From Planctomycetes bacterium UBA1146 (GTDB taxonomy: Bacteria; Planctomycetota; UBA8108; UBA1146): a DNA stretch of 24,359 nucleotides. The stretch covers positions 87,043 to 111,401 of the forward strand of contig DCAA01000002.1 in assembly GCA_002311345.1 (NCBI GenBank). Reading direction: 5' to 3'. Under the pieces are notes generated by a model. It was not told the origin of the DNA, did no database searches, and worked only from the letters and a program-made list of their open reading frames with translations. How positions within the stretch are numbered: position 1 is the stretch's first letter; the number at the start of each line of letters is the position of its first letter. Made by a program: the position numbers and the translations under genes. Shown here one piece after another: positions 7,639 through 15,442 of the stretch.

Positions 7639-8667
7639 CTAACTGGGTGCCAGACGCAACTTCCTGCGTTCGTCTCCGATGAGGTGGAAGAGCCGCTCTC
7701 GATCGCGCTCATGCTGGAGTTGAGATTCGAACACTTCCTGCCGGGAGACCTGCAACCTTCTTTGCAATTTCTCCGTATAATCGAGACGCTCCTCGACCAG
7801 TTGCAGGACATTATGGAACTTCTTCTGCCCGAACACGTCATCGAAGAGACGAAGATAGAGAGGCTTCAGGAGCGGAGCAAAATACGGGGCAAAATCCTGC
7901 GGCTTCAGGAAGTCGTAATCTTCCTCGTTGAGACAGATCAATTCTCCGAGTGCGCTCTTCAGGTTGCGCTCGGCGAACTTCATCATCTCCCGGATGCGAC
8001 CGACCGTGGAATGCTTGAGCAGATCGACGAGGTAACCGTTCTTGAGCCAGTCCTGTATCGGAAAGTGACTGCGTGCCGTAAGCACGAAGGCGCGGGCTGA
8101 TGCAAGATAGTCGATTGCACGAGTTACACAGAACAGGGCATCGTCGAAATTGGTGAGGTCTTCAGTCAGAACGTTCCACTTGGTCTCGGTCACTTCGAAG
8201 TTATCAGAGATGGCAAGGACCGGTTCGTCACCGGAGAGGTCGAAGCTGCTCAAGGCGGTGGTCCGCTCCGACTGTAGCCCCTGGACCTTGTCGTGGAACA
8301 CGCGGAAGGTCGCGAGTTTCTCGGCGGTATCGTTGATGTTGAGTTCGAGATCCTCGAGCTCAGCGAGAATATCCGGACGCATCCCGAATGACAGGAACGA
8401 GTCGCAAAGCGGCTTCAGATCGAGATGCGGATCTTCCTCGACGATTCCGCGTGCGATCTCCTCAAATTCCAGCCCACACAGGTTATCACCCGAACCGGCA
8501 TCCTGGTCGGGATAGCCATCGAGTGCCAAAAGTAATTGATCACGGTGATGACGTAGAAAAAGAACACGGGTGGCAAGACGTTGTTCCTTCTCGAGTTTGA
8601 TCTGGCAATAGCCCAGTTCCTTCTCGATCTTCTCCAGACGGCGAATTAGGGACAGGTCTTTGCGCAT
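7639..8667 (-). CDS. Hypothetical helical protein
   Basis: I do not recognise this 342-residue protein. It begins MRKDLSLIRRLEKIEKELGY and is rich in Leu, Glu, Lys and Arg with heptad-like spacing at both ends, suggesting coiled coils around a central mixed domain that contains FDDALFCVTRAIDYLASARAF. There is no signal peptide or membrane segment, so it is probably cytoplasmic. The ATG at 8667 has AAGGA seven bases upstream; the frame is open to 8745 but that extension is unlikely. The reverse complements show no longer plausible gene. It stands alone on the minus strand between a convergent gene and a divergent one. A possible sigma-70 promoter lies at 8714-8742. Base composition is like its neighbours. 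Confidence 0.8.
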   Translation of the reverse strand: MRKDLSLIRRLEKIEKELGYCQIKLEKEQRLATRVLFLRHHRDQLLLALDGYPDQDAGSGDNLCGLEFEEIARGIVEEDPHLDLKPLCDSFLSFGMRPDILAELEDLELNINDTAEKLATFRVFHDKVQGLQSERTTALSSFDLSGDEPVLAISDNFEVTETKWNVLTEDLTNFDDALFCVTRAIDYLASARAFVLTARSHFPIQDWLKNGYLVDLLKHSTVGRIREMMKFAERNLKSALGELICLNEEDYDFLKPQDFAPYFAPLLKPLYLRLFDDVFGQKKFHNVLQLVEERLDYTEKLQRRLQVSRQEVFESQLQHERDRERLFHLIGDERRKLRLAPS

Positions 8668-8713
8668 CGATGTTCCTTCCCGCGTTCTTCTCCCAGGGAT
8701 CAAGGAGAAGAAG

Positions 8714-8742
8714 AATATCTCTTCCGAAATCGGAATCCACAA
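8714..8742 (-). promoter_or_regulatory. Possible sigma-70 promoter of the helical hypothetical gene
   Basis: On the minus strand TTGTGG (8737-8742) and GATATT (8714-8719) are separated by 17 bases, and lie about 50 bases before the ATG at 8667. The -10 matches four of six consensus positions and the -35 three, so this is a weak, position-supported prediction. Confidence 0.3.
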
Positions 8743-8888
8743 CACGTAAAAAAGATCACATGTCGCATTAGACGCGGGAGGCCCCCCCCTCCACGTCAGT
8801 CAGGATCGTCACGAATCCCCAGGATAAAAGCACTCGGGACTTGCGGATCAGACCCCGTCCAATCAAGATCTAATCGTACCACAAACCA

Positions 8889-8917
8889 CATCAAAATTGC
8901 ACGGGTGCAGTTTGATG
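8889..8917 (+). repeat. Interrupted palindrome before the exported-looking gene
   Basis: CATCAAA (8889-8895) and TTTGATG (8911-8917) are perfect complements, and the 15 bases between them contain a second pair of arms, TGCA (8898-8901) and TGCA (8906-8909). The element ends 32 bases before the ATG at 8950. It could be an operator for a dimeric regulator or an mRNA hairpin in the leader. It covers the alternative GTG start at 8905, which favours the ATG start. Confidence 0.55.
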
Positions 8918-8949
8918 GGTTCACCGTCTGGCACGAAAGAGACTCTCTG

Positions 8950-9747
8950 ATGGTTCCCTGGATGCTGATCTTCCTGACCCTCCTTCATACCGATAACCCA
9001 GAGCGCGACGACACCAAGGAACCGATATTGGTCGTTGGATCGGTCACTCCCTTACCCTATTCCTGTACCAAACGTTACGAATGGGAATGGATACATGATG
9101 GACTGCCGGTCGGGAAGACGTCGATCCAGTTGGTCGCCCCTAGCGGAGAAAAAGAATCATGGACCCTCGATGCCCGACTGCGCTGGAGCCGCCAAGGGCG
9201 ATCCATCAACCTTCGACAACGAACCGACTTCCACGCATCCTCGCTGAAACCGATCCGGACCCGTCAGGAGAAACGGATCGGTGCCATCGGGCTCGGGGAG
9301 AGGCTGGGAATTGTCGCCTGTGAGATTACCGGTTCAGAAGCCAGAGTGGTGGTGCAGGATCCGGCTGCCGGTACCCAGATCGACCGTAATCTGCCATTTC
9401 CTGACCGGGCCGTACTGCTGGAAAACCAGTGCTTCGAACACTGGTTGTTGATCGCAGCAGCTCTGAATCGTCCTACAAAGGAGAAGACGAAGACGATCTA
9501 CAGGTTTTCGGCCCTGATTCCGTCCGAATATCGACTACTGGAACTGACGCTGAAGCGAGATCGTCAGGAACGCATCGGCGAACTCACCCTGTGGCGCTGG
9601 AGCGTCTCTTCTTCAGACTTCGAGGCCAAGATCTGGCTCGGTCCCGAGGGCACGCTGGAACGTTATCGACAGGGTCCCGTCGAGATCCGCAGAGTGCGGC
9701 CCGTCGAGACAACACAGACCGAGGAAAAGGGAACCGACGGGCGGTAG
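8950..9747 (+). CDS. Hypothetical protein, probably exported
   Basis: The start MVPWMLIFLTLLHTDNPERDD gives a short hydrophobic N-terminus that may be a signal peptide or anchor; it lacks basic residues, so export is only probable. The 265-residue body is beta-rich in appearance. A segment with YEWEWIHDGLPVGKTSIQL resembles the opening strand pattern of DUF3108-type periplasmic proteins, which is a weak resemblance from memory and not an assignment. There are single scattered cysteines and no catalytic motif that I recognise. An in-frame GTG at 8905 would add 15 residues, but it has no ribosome-binding site and lies in a palindrome. The gene converges on the membrane-anchored gene at 9787 with 39 bases between them. 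Confidence 0.7.
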   Translation: MVPWMLIFLTLLHTDNPERDDTKEPILVVGSVTPLPYSCTKRYEWEWIHDGLPVGKTSIQLVAPSGEKESWTLDARLRWSRQGRSINLRQRTDFHASSLKPIRTRQEKRIGAIGLGERLGIVACEITGSEARVVVQDPAAGTQIDRNLPFPDRAVLLENQCFEHWLLIAAALNRPTKEKTKTIYRFSALIPSEYRLLELTLKRDRQERIGELTLWRWSVSSSDFEAKIWLGPEGTLERYRQGPVEIRRVRPVETTQTEEKGTDGR

Positions 9748-9786
9748 CAGTACCAGCGCAGCGAAACACTGATCGCTGAATGCACC

Positions 9787-11133
9787 TCACTCGAGGATCG
9801 TCTCCCGGATTGCAGCGATGAAGTTGCGGATCTTCTTGAGTGTCTGGGTTCTCTCTGTCATCGGTTCCCAGTCAAAATCCGCCACAAAATCATGCACATG
9901 TCGAGGCTTGCCCAGGTGCCCATAAACTATCGTGCTCTCGAGGCGACAGTATTTGTTCAGGGTGTGAAATAGCAAACCGATGTTCTTAGCGGCTCCTGGA
10001 TGTCGATCGGGCCAGGGAACCGCCGCTGGATCTGCCCATTCCCGCCACCGTTCGGGCAACTCCTCATCGATGAGTCGCCGCCAGCGCATGAAATCGAATC
10101 TTTTGCCGCGTCCAAGACCATCGATGGACCCTGCGAGCGGATGATCCATCATTTGATCGACTCGCTCGTCGTCTCTCAACAACCCGGCACGTTTGCCACG
10201 AGCCTTGGCTCCGGCCACGAGCAGCAGATCGCGACTCGTTTCGACCTCGTTGAGGGCTTGTTTGAACCAGGCAGCAATCTCGCCCGACTGTCGTAGTGCC
10301 TCGAGGCGATCATCGACACCGCAACTGCCTTCCCAGGTCCAGTTGTCACCGCGAAGTGCCGGTTCCCACACCTCTGCCACCTTCTCGAGCAGTGCCCCGG
10401 TGGCCGCACTGGCTCGCCACTGCACCCTCAGGGTCAGCAGTGTGGCGAACCAATCGCGTGGGACCAACTTTCGATTCCACCAGATCTGTTCCCCCTGGGT
10501 GGTCAGGATTCCTCCGTCGAGAACACTCTCTCCGTCGAGCATATGCACCACCAGTCGAGATCCGGGAGGCAATGGAGTCTGCCCCGAAATAATCAGGTGA
10601 GCCGATAGCATCGGATCCTCCGGACGAGCATGCACCAGCCACGGAACCTGTACCGGAGCGTCCACGGAAGGCTCCTGGAAGGTGCAATCGAGGATCCAGT
10701 TTCCTTCCGCCAATTCGAGCGGATATTCGGTACCTGCCGAGGCCAGCCAGCGCACACCGTCTCCTGACATCTCGAGGCGACCTCCGGCTCCAGCCAGCAC
10801 CTGGCCGTGGTTGTTGACCAGTGGCAGAGGAGTCCCTTGCGCAAGCAGATCACCTCGGCTCGAGAGGGCACGGATCTTCAAGGTGAGAATTTTCGCTGCG
10901 GGGGTCGGCTCGGGATCAATGCGAATGGCGCCTGGATCTTCCGGCACGATTGCAGGATCTTCGCCGTCAGAATCTGTAGCAGGATTTTCCGTCCGCTGAT
11001 CGCGCTCGGAGACCGTGGTCGGCTCCGGTTCGAAGTTGGTCGGGGCCGGTGGAGAATCGAACAACAACCAGGCGACCACAGGGATCGCCAGGATTGCCAC
11101 CCACAGCATACGATCAGTGGGATGCTCGCTCAT
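9787..11133 (-). CDS. Hypothetical membrane-anchored protein
   Basis: The product begins MSEHPTDRMLWVAILAIPVV, a short cytoplasmic head followed by one transmembrane segment, then a Pro/Glu/Asp-rich linker of about 70 residues and a large soluble domain that should face the periplasm. I do not recognise the domain; it has many tryptophans and a C-terminal part containing GHLGKPRHVHDFV. At 448 residues it is a normal-looking single gene. The second of two adjacent ATGs was chosen because AGGAGG lies six bases upstream (three bases from the first ATG). It follows rpoN and a possible small ORF whose TGA overlaps this ATG. Nothing in the sequence ties it functionally to sigma-54. Confidence 0.78.
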   Translation of the reverse strand: MSEHPTDRMLWVAILAIPVVAWLLFDSPPAPTNFEPEPTTVSERDQRTENPATDSDGEDPAIVPEDPGAIRIDPEPTPAAKILTLKIRALSSRGDLLAQGTPLPLVNNHGQVLAGAGGRLEMSGDGVRWLASAGTEYPLELAEGNWILDCTFQEPSVDAPVQVPWLVHARPEDPMLSAHLIISGQTPLPPGSRLVVHMLDGESVLDGGILTTQGEQIWWNRKLVPRDWFATLLTLRVQWRASAATGALLEKVAEVWEPALRGDNWTWEGSCGVDDRLEALRQSGEIAAWFKQALNEVETSRDLLLVAGAKARGKRAGLLRDDERVDQMMDHPLAGSIDGLGRGKRFDFMRWRRLIDEELPERWREWADPAAVPWPDRHPGAAKNIGLLFHTLNKYCRLESTIVYGHLGKPRHVHDFVADFDWEPMTERTQTLKKIRNFIAAIRETILE

Positions 11134-11231
11134 CATATCCCTCCTGATCCATCTATTGGCAGATCCAGTTTCTCTAGAGGGCGCTGACCGAAGTTGATCA
11201 GGTCTGGACTGTCGTTGCTGGCGACAGACAT
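11133..11231 (-). CDS. Possible small ORF coupled to the membrane-anchored gene
   Basis: A minus-strand frame without stops runs from 11336 to a TGA at 11133-11135. The TGA shares its A with the ATG of the following gene (TGATG), and the ribosome-binding AGGAGG of that gene lies inside the last codons. From the ATG at 11231 it encodes 32 residues beginning MSVASNDSPDLINFGQRPLE. The codons before this ATG also look coding and include VIFLLSC, which resembles a lipoprotein cleavage site, but no ATG, GTG or TTG lies upstream in frame before the stop at 11337-11339. The true start could be a rare codon, or there may be a frameshift. The gene is therefore only a candidate, and its function is unknown. 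Confidence 0.35.
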   Translation of the reverse strand: MSVASNDSPDLINFGQRPLEKLDLPIDGSGGI

Positions 11232-11372
11232 CTCCCAACGGCCTCGATCATCGACGTTGAAGGACTCCTGCGGGGACTCTCGTTGGCATCTAGCCGCACC
11301 GGAGCAGGATAACAGGAAAATGACCTCGGCAGGGATTCAACTGCGAGAGAAGTCGTGACGATTTCTACCGAT

Positions 11373-12899
11373 TCAATACTGACGACGTTCCCGGGAGGAA
11401 GGCATCCCCTCCGATTCACGGTACTTGGTCACCGTTCGTCGGGAGATCCGGACCCCGACTTCCCCGAGTTTCACGACGATCTGCGCATCGCTCAACGGTT
11501 TGGCAGAATCCTCATTTTTCACCAGTTCCTGGATGCGAGCGATCACCCCGCCACGCGATTCTTTCGAGCCATCGTCCTTCAGGGTTCCACCTGTGAAGAG
11601 GCTTCTGAGTTCGCGGATCATCCCCGGGGCCTGGAACCACTTTCCAGAGATTGCACGACTGACGGTGGATACATTCACTCCCACCGCATCTGCAACGTCC
11701 TGCATACGGAGCGGTTGAAGGTGGCGATCTCCATCGCGAAAGAAGCGCTCCTGACGCAACACCACTTCTTCGGCCACCCTCTGGAGAGTCGAGTTGCGCT
11801 GAGAGACCGCACCGATCAGCCATTCGGCATTCTCGATGCGCTTCTTGAGGTACTTGCGCAGTTCCGGATCCTTGCCGGCGACCTTGAGCATCTCACGATA
11901 TTGAGGAGAAATTCTCAGTCGGGGCACCGAAGAGGAATTTACTTCTACCTGAAATTTCCCCTTCTCGTCGGGCTCGATGATCACGTCGGGAACGATGCGA
12001 GGATTCAATTCCTGGCGGAAGGGGCCTCCAGGATTCGGTTCCAGCGATCGAATCACTTCGACAGCCTGCTTGACCTCCTCGATGGAACTTCCGGTGGCCC
12101 GGGCAATATGAGGAAGTCGATTGTGTGCCAGATCGCTGAGGTGTTCCCTGACGATGAATTCCTCGAGTTCGTTGGTCCCCGGGTCGCGTTGCAACTGCAA
12201 ACAGAGGCAATCCTTCAGATCAATGGCACCGATCCCGGACGGATCGAGATACTGCACATGGTTGAGGGCAATACCCATCTCCTTTTCGGTGAGAGGGTCT
12301 CGGCCTATCCTCGGATCGCTCCCGTGGCGGGCAAAGCCATCCTGGAGTGCTGCACGAATCTCCTCGACCGGATGAATCAACCAACCTCGATCATCCAGGT
12401 TGTAGATGATCTCCTCGCACAGGGCTGTCTGTCTTGGACTCAAACTGCTCTTCAATCGCAACTGGCCGATGAGATATTCAGGAAGAGTTTCGGCCCTGCC
12501 CTCGGCCTGCTGGATCCACTCGAACTGTTCGTCTTCATCACCACCTCGGGCCTTTCGAACCGGAGATGTTTCCGACCAGTAATCGCCCATTTGCAATTCC
12601 TGTAACTGTTCGTATCGTTCCGTCAACTCGAGAAGATCCTGCTGCTCGGTGGATTCGCTCTCGGCATCTGCGGCCCCCTCCGCGGCGGTTGCCGGCTCCT
12701 CGTCGGCGGACTCTTTGGCTTCCTCCGGTACCGACTCGGCCTCGGGCCGCTCGAGAGTGACGTTCTCTTCCAGCTCTTCCGAGATTCGATCCTCCAGCTG
12801 CTGCTGATTGAGCACCAGGATCTCCATCGACTGGATCATCTGGGGCGAGAGGATCTGTTTCTGGACCTGTTGCTGGAAGAGACCCGCATCGAGTCGCAT
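11373..12899 (-). CDS. rpoN: RNA polymerase sigma-54 factor
   Basis: The protein shows the three RpoN regions. The Gln/Leu-rich activator-binding N-terminus includes LFQQQVQKQILSPQMIQSM. An unusually Glu/Ala-rich acidic linker occupies about residues 50-95. The core-binding region follows, and then the DNA-binding part with a helix-turn-helix containing DVADAVGVNVSTVSRAI and the RpoN box SRRTVTKYRE near the C-terminus. The box usually begins with Ala rather than Ser. Length (508 residues) is normal. Sigma-54 directs transcription from -24/-12 promoters with enhancer-binding ATPases and commonly serves nitrogen, pilus or envelope genes. It is downstream of lnt by 216 bases, and the usual hpf neighbour is absent. 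I found no convincing -24/-12 site upstream of glnA in this window. Confidence 0.95.
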   Translation of the reverse strand: MRLDAGLFQQQVQKQILSPQMIQSMEILVLNQQQLEDRISEELEENVTLERPEAESVPEEAKESADEEPATAAEGAADAESESTEQQDLLELTERYEQLQELQMGDYWSETSPVRKARGGDEDEQFEWIQQAEGRAETLPEYLIGQLRLKSSLSPRQTALCEEIIYNLDDRGWLIHPVEEIRAALQDGFARHGSDPRIGRDPLTEKEMGIALNHVQYLDPSGIGAIDLKDCLCLQLQRDPGTNELEEFIVREHLSDLAHNRLPHIARATGSSIEEVKQAVEVIRSLEPNPGGPFRQELNPRIVPDVIIEPDEKGKFQVEVNSSSVPRLRISPQYREMLKVAGKDPELRKYLKKRIENAEWLIGAVSQRNSTLQRVAEEVVLRQERFFRDGDRHLQPLRMQDVADAVGVNVSTVSRAISGKWFQAPGMIRELRSLFTGGTLKDDGSKESRGGVIARIQELVKNEDSAKPLSDAQIVVKLGEVGVRISRRTVTKYRESEGMPSSRERRQY

Positions 12900-12958
12900 C
12901 TGGGCACCTATTCTTGCTTCGCCCCGCCCGGGGAGATCAGGGCATCGAGAAAACAGCC

Positions 12959-12989
12959 ACCGGGAAGGAGGGGAGATGGTTCCCCCGGT
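12959..12989 (-). repeat. Inverted repeat in the rpoN leader
   Basis: ACCGGG at 12959-12964 is complementary to CCCGGT at 12984-12989, with flanking bases allowing some GU extension. It lies 60 bases upstream of the rpoN ATG. No T tract follows, so it is not an intrinsic terminator; a leader hairpin is possible but unproven. Confidence 0.35.
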
Positions 12990-13115
12990 TGTGACCTCGT
13001 TCCCCGGCTGAGGCCACAGTCGCTCTATTCACATACACAAGTCCATGTATAAATGCGACCTATGGCAATTCTCGATGTTACGGCATCGTTTCTGCTAGTC
13101 AAGCCTGAGGAGGGT

Positions 13116-14834
13116 TCAGCGGACCTTTAGCAGGCGCTTCAGATTCCACCAGTAAACCGCCAGCAGACTGTAGAGCAACAACAGGGGCGAGGCAGAGGGC
13201 AATGACAACGGAGCCGTCCCTTGAGGTGAAAAGTCTGAAGCGATCTGCAACTGGAGAATCCCGACTTGTCCCATCGGCAACGCTACTTGCCCTGCATCGG
13301 TGGTGTTGTGCCAGGTAGACCAGCGATCACCGACCCACTGACGCGTACTGAGGATCGACCGCCGTCCTTCGCTGCGTGGATCGATCGCAGCCGAGATGCC
13401 CGCGTTCACCGATCGCAGCCACAGTTGTCCGCTCTCGATGGCTCGAGCGCGCTGAAACTGCAGATGTTGCGCCGGCAAACACCAGTCGCCGTACCACAGG
13501 TCCTCGGTGAGATTGGCATGCCAGCGGGCCCCCTGCTCGATCGTTTGTACGGCGGTTTCGGGCAGGATTCCCTCGTAACAGATCGAGATCCCCAGTGGCG
13601 GAAAATCGCCGCCGACACTGAAGGTCACCGCTTCTTTCCCCGCCACCAGTTCAGTCAGGGGAAGTTCGATTCCCAGACCAGCGAGGAACTCACCGAAGGG
13701 AACCGTTTCACCAAAGGGCAACAACTCCTTCTTCCTGCCGAGTTGAACCTCGACACTTCGATTGCGGGTGTGCTCGTCGATGCGAGGTGACAGCAACACT
13801 ACCGCGTTGGAAAAACCCTGGTCCTCCCGGAGACTCAGACCGATCACCGTCGGCTGCGACAGCCAATCGAGACACCACTCCTGGACCCACTCGATCTTCC
13901 ACGACTGGGGAAGAATCGCCTCCGGCAATAAGATCAACACCGGCTGATCGGTCATCGGTCCTTCGCTGGCGATTTCGATGAGTGCGCGGATCTTCTTCAA
14001 CTGCGCTGCCGCCCCCTCCCGGTCATGTCTCTGCTCGAGCGGCAGAACCGGTTGCACGATCGAGACGGTCAACGGAGCGCCATCGCTGGCCGAGGCCGAA
14101 TCAGCAGGTTGGGCTTGCGGCAGCGGAATCGATGGCGCAGCCATCAATACCAGGGCTGGAATCGTCACGAGCCAGTCGCGTCTGGTGCGCACCGATCGAT
14201 CCCAGCAGCTGGCAGCGAGGAACCCCGATGCCACGGCCAAGAGCAACATCTCTTCGACTCCGAACCATTGCAACAGTAGCCAACTGCCGGATGGATCCTC
14301 GGTGGCGTAGGCAGCACCCATCGTCCAGCGAAAGATCCGTGGCCAGTACGCTTCCATCACCATGAAACAGACGCCGGCCCAGATCGCTCGAAGCAACACC
14401 TTGTTGGGAGCCAACACGATGCTGGCGGCACATAATCCCCAACCGAGTGAAGCCAGCGGCCAGCGGAGAAGGAACGCCCCCGCTCCCATGGCGGTAGCGA
14501 TTCCTGATCCGGGATCTCCCAGCACGAAGATGGCGAGGAAACGGCTGACGGCGGTACCGATCCAGGGCAGACCGAGACCCTCCACTGCCAGGCCGAACAC
14601 CCACCCGATCAACAATGCGCGCCTGATCGAACTATCCTTCAGAGCACGTGCCAGCAGGACGAATCCGATCGGCATCAGTAATGTCAGTCCCCATGGCTCC
14701 ATCGATAGCGGGACCATCACTCCACCAGCGAGCGCCAGAAGCCACGGCTTCCGGTCCAAGGCGCTGTGGCCAGATACGATTCGGGAAGGCCCGGAGGGAG
14801 GCTCGGGACTGTCACTGGATCGGGGATCCATCAA
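13116..14834 (-). CDS. lnt: Apolipoprotein N-acyltransferase
   Basis: Lnt adds the third acyl chain to the N-terminal cysteine of lipoproteins in the inner membrane of diderm bacteria. The N-terminal ~235 residues contain several hydrophobic segments, and the C-terminal part is a nitrilase-type domain with the catalytic triad E305 (LPEAI), K368 (before ELLPFGE) and C419 (ISICYEG), plus E376 in the conserved PFGE. A final hydrophobic segment (LLLLYSLLAVYWW) returns to the membrane. Length of 572 residues is slightly above the usual ~510. The frame begins TTG-ATG at 14834/14831 behind GAGGAG; either codon could be used. The gene is divergent from rpsU and upstream of rpoN on the same strand. 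Confidence 0.93.
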   Translation of the reverse strand: MMDPRSSDSPEPPSGPSRIVSGHSALDRKPWLLALAGGVMVPLSMEPWGLTLLMPIGFVLLARALKDSSIRRALLIGWVFGLAVEGLGLPWIGTAVSRFLAIFVLGDPGSGIATAMGAGAFLLRWPLASLGWGLCAASIVLAPNKVLLRAIWAGVCFMVMEAYWPRIFRWTMGAAYATEDPSGSWLLLQWFGVEEMLLLAVASGFLAASCWDRSVRTRRDWLVTIPALVLMAAPSIPLPQAQPADSASASDGAPLTVSIVQPVLPLEQRHDREGAAAQLKKIRALIEIASEGPMTDQPVLILLPEAILPQSWKIEWVQEWCLDWLSQPTVIGLSLREDQGFSNAVVLLSPRIDEHTRNRSVEVQLGRKKELLPFGETVPFGEFLAGLGIELPLTELVAGKEAVTFSVGGDFPPLGISICYEGILPETAVQTIEQGARWHANLTEDLWYGDWCLPAQHLQFQRARAIESGQLWLRSVNAGISAAIDPRSEGRRSILSTRQWVGDRWSTWHNTTDAGQVALPMGQVGILQLQIASDFSPQGTAPLSLPSASPLLLLYSLLAVYWWNLKRLLKVR

Positions 14835-15136
14835 GGTTAGGGACTCCTCTCAGGCCAACTCTGGAGAGATCCTGACTCCCCCCCCGTGCAGAGTCCAGCC
14901 TCCCTCTGAACCGTCTGCTGCGCTTCCCTTGCCAGATCTCGGGGCATCCTCTACAATTCCCGGTTCCTGGCGGTCGTCCCGGAGAAACCGTGGCGGTCCA
15001 GTTGCCGGGAGATCGTCGGCCCTGGTTTCGATCCAGTTTCGATCCCGGCAGACGGTGGAATTGACCACGCTGAATTGGCCACAAGATCGCCCCAAGACTG
15101 TGATTTGCCAGCGGCACCGAGTGAAAGAGAGACGAC
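14835..15136. other. Intergenic region between lnt and rpsU
   Basis: These 302 bases separate divergent genes and must hold both promoters. I see no gene. Notable items are a run of eight C at 14878-14885 in the lnt leader, a 10-base word GTTTCGATCC repeated with an 11-base period at 15025-15045, and TTGACC at 15060-15065 that could be an rpsU -35 element. No good -10 lies 16-18 bases after it, so I do not call a promoter. Confidence 0.5.
15025..15045 (+). repeat. 11-base-period direct repeat upstream of rpsU
   Basis: GTTTCGATCC occurs at 15025-15034 and 15036-15045, one helical turn apart, and ends 14 bases before a TTGACC element. This spacing is typical of tandem operator half-sites of OmpR/PhoB-type response regulators, but the word itself is not one I recognise as a known site. 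Confidence 0.4.
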
Positions 15137-15364
15137 TTGATTCGTGTCACACTCCGAAGCGGGGAAACCGCCGAGAAACTCCTGCAACGCTTCAAGCGAA
15201 CCGTCGCCAAGGAAGGTCTGCTCAAGGAGATCAAGAAGCGCAGTTTCTACGAGAAACCCTCCGAAGCGAAGCGACGTAAACAGAGGGAGTTCGAGAAGTT
15301 GATGCGCAAGAAGGATCGCAAGCAAGACATGAAGGATTCGCGTCGTAAACTGCGACGCCGTTAG
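15137..15364 (+). CDS. rpsU: 30S ribosomal protein S21
   Basis: The 75-residue basic protein starting MIRVTLRSGETAEKLLQRFK, with KSFYEKP-like (KRSFYEKPSEAKRRK) and Lys/Arg-rich C-terminal segments, is bS21, a small-subunit protein near the anti-Shine-Dalgarno that helps initiation. Length matches the family. The start is a TTG at 15137 behind a purine-rich GAAAGAGAGA. A strong intrinsic terminator follows 22 bases after the stop codon, and the inositol-phosphate synthase gene begins just beyond it. Confidence 0.93.
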   Translation: MIRVTLRSGETAEKLLQRFKRTVAKEGLLKEIKKRSFYEKPSEAKRRKQREFEKLMRKKDRKQDMKDSRRKLRRR

Positions 15365-15386
15365 GTATAAGTCGGATCCAGAAGAT

Positions 15387-15425
15387 CGGGCCGGTCGCCA
15401 GATTGGCGTCTGGTCCGTTTTTTTT
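15387..15425 (+). terminator. Intrinsic terminator between rpsU and the inositol-phosphate synthase gene
   Basis: Bases 15387-15400 pair with 15404-15417 over 13 base pairs (two GU) with one T-T mismatch and a GAT loop, followed at once by eight T (15418-15425). This is a strong rho-independent terminator. The next start codon is at 15443, so it also lies in the immediate leader of the downstream gene and may act as an attenuator. Confidence 0.9.
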
Positions 15426-15442
15426 GCGGAGAGGGACTCCTT

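Noticed and set aside
8782..8789. C8 tract here and another at 14878-14885 as phase-variable switches
   Set aside because: Both are short, intergenic and not placed in a promoter spacer that I can identify; slippage cannot be inferred.
11198..11419. Minus-strand frame of 73 codons after rpoN
   Set aside because: It overlaps the end of rpoN and has no ribosome-binding site or coding character; a different frame here is better supported by overlap with the next gene.
11355..12605. Plus-strand open frame of 416 codons
   Set aside because: It is the mirror of rpoN, whose motifs are clear; such shadow frames are common at this GC content.
14362..15279. Plus-strand open frame of 305 codons
   Set aside because: It runs antisense through lnt and into rpsU in another frame, and is rich in Arg, Pro and Ser as expected for a shadow.
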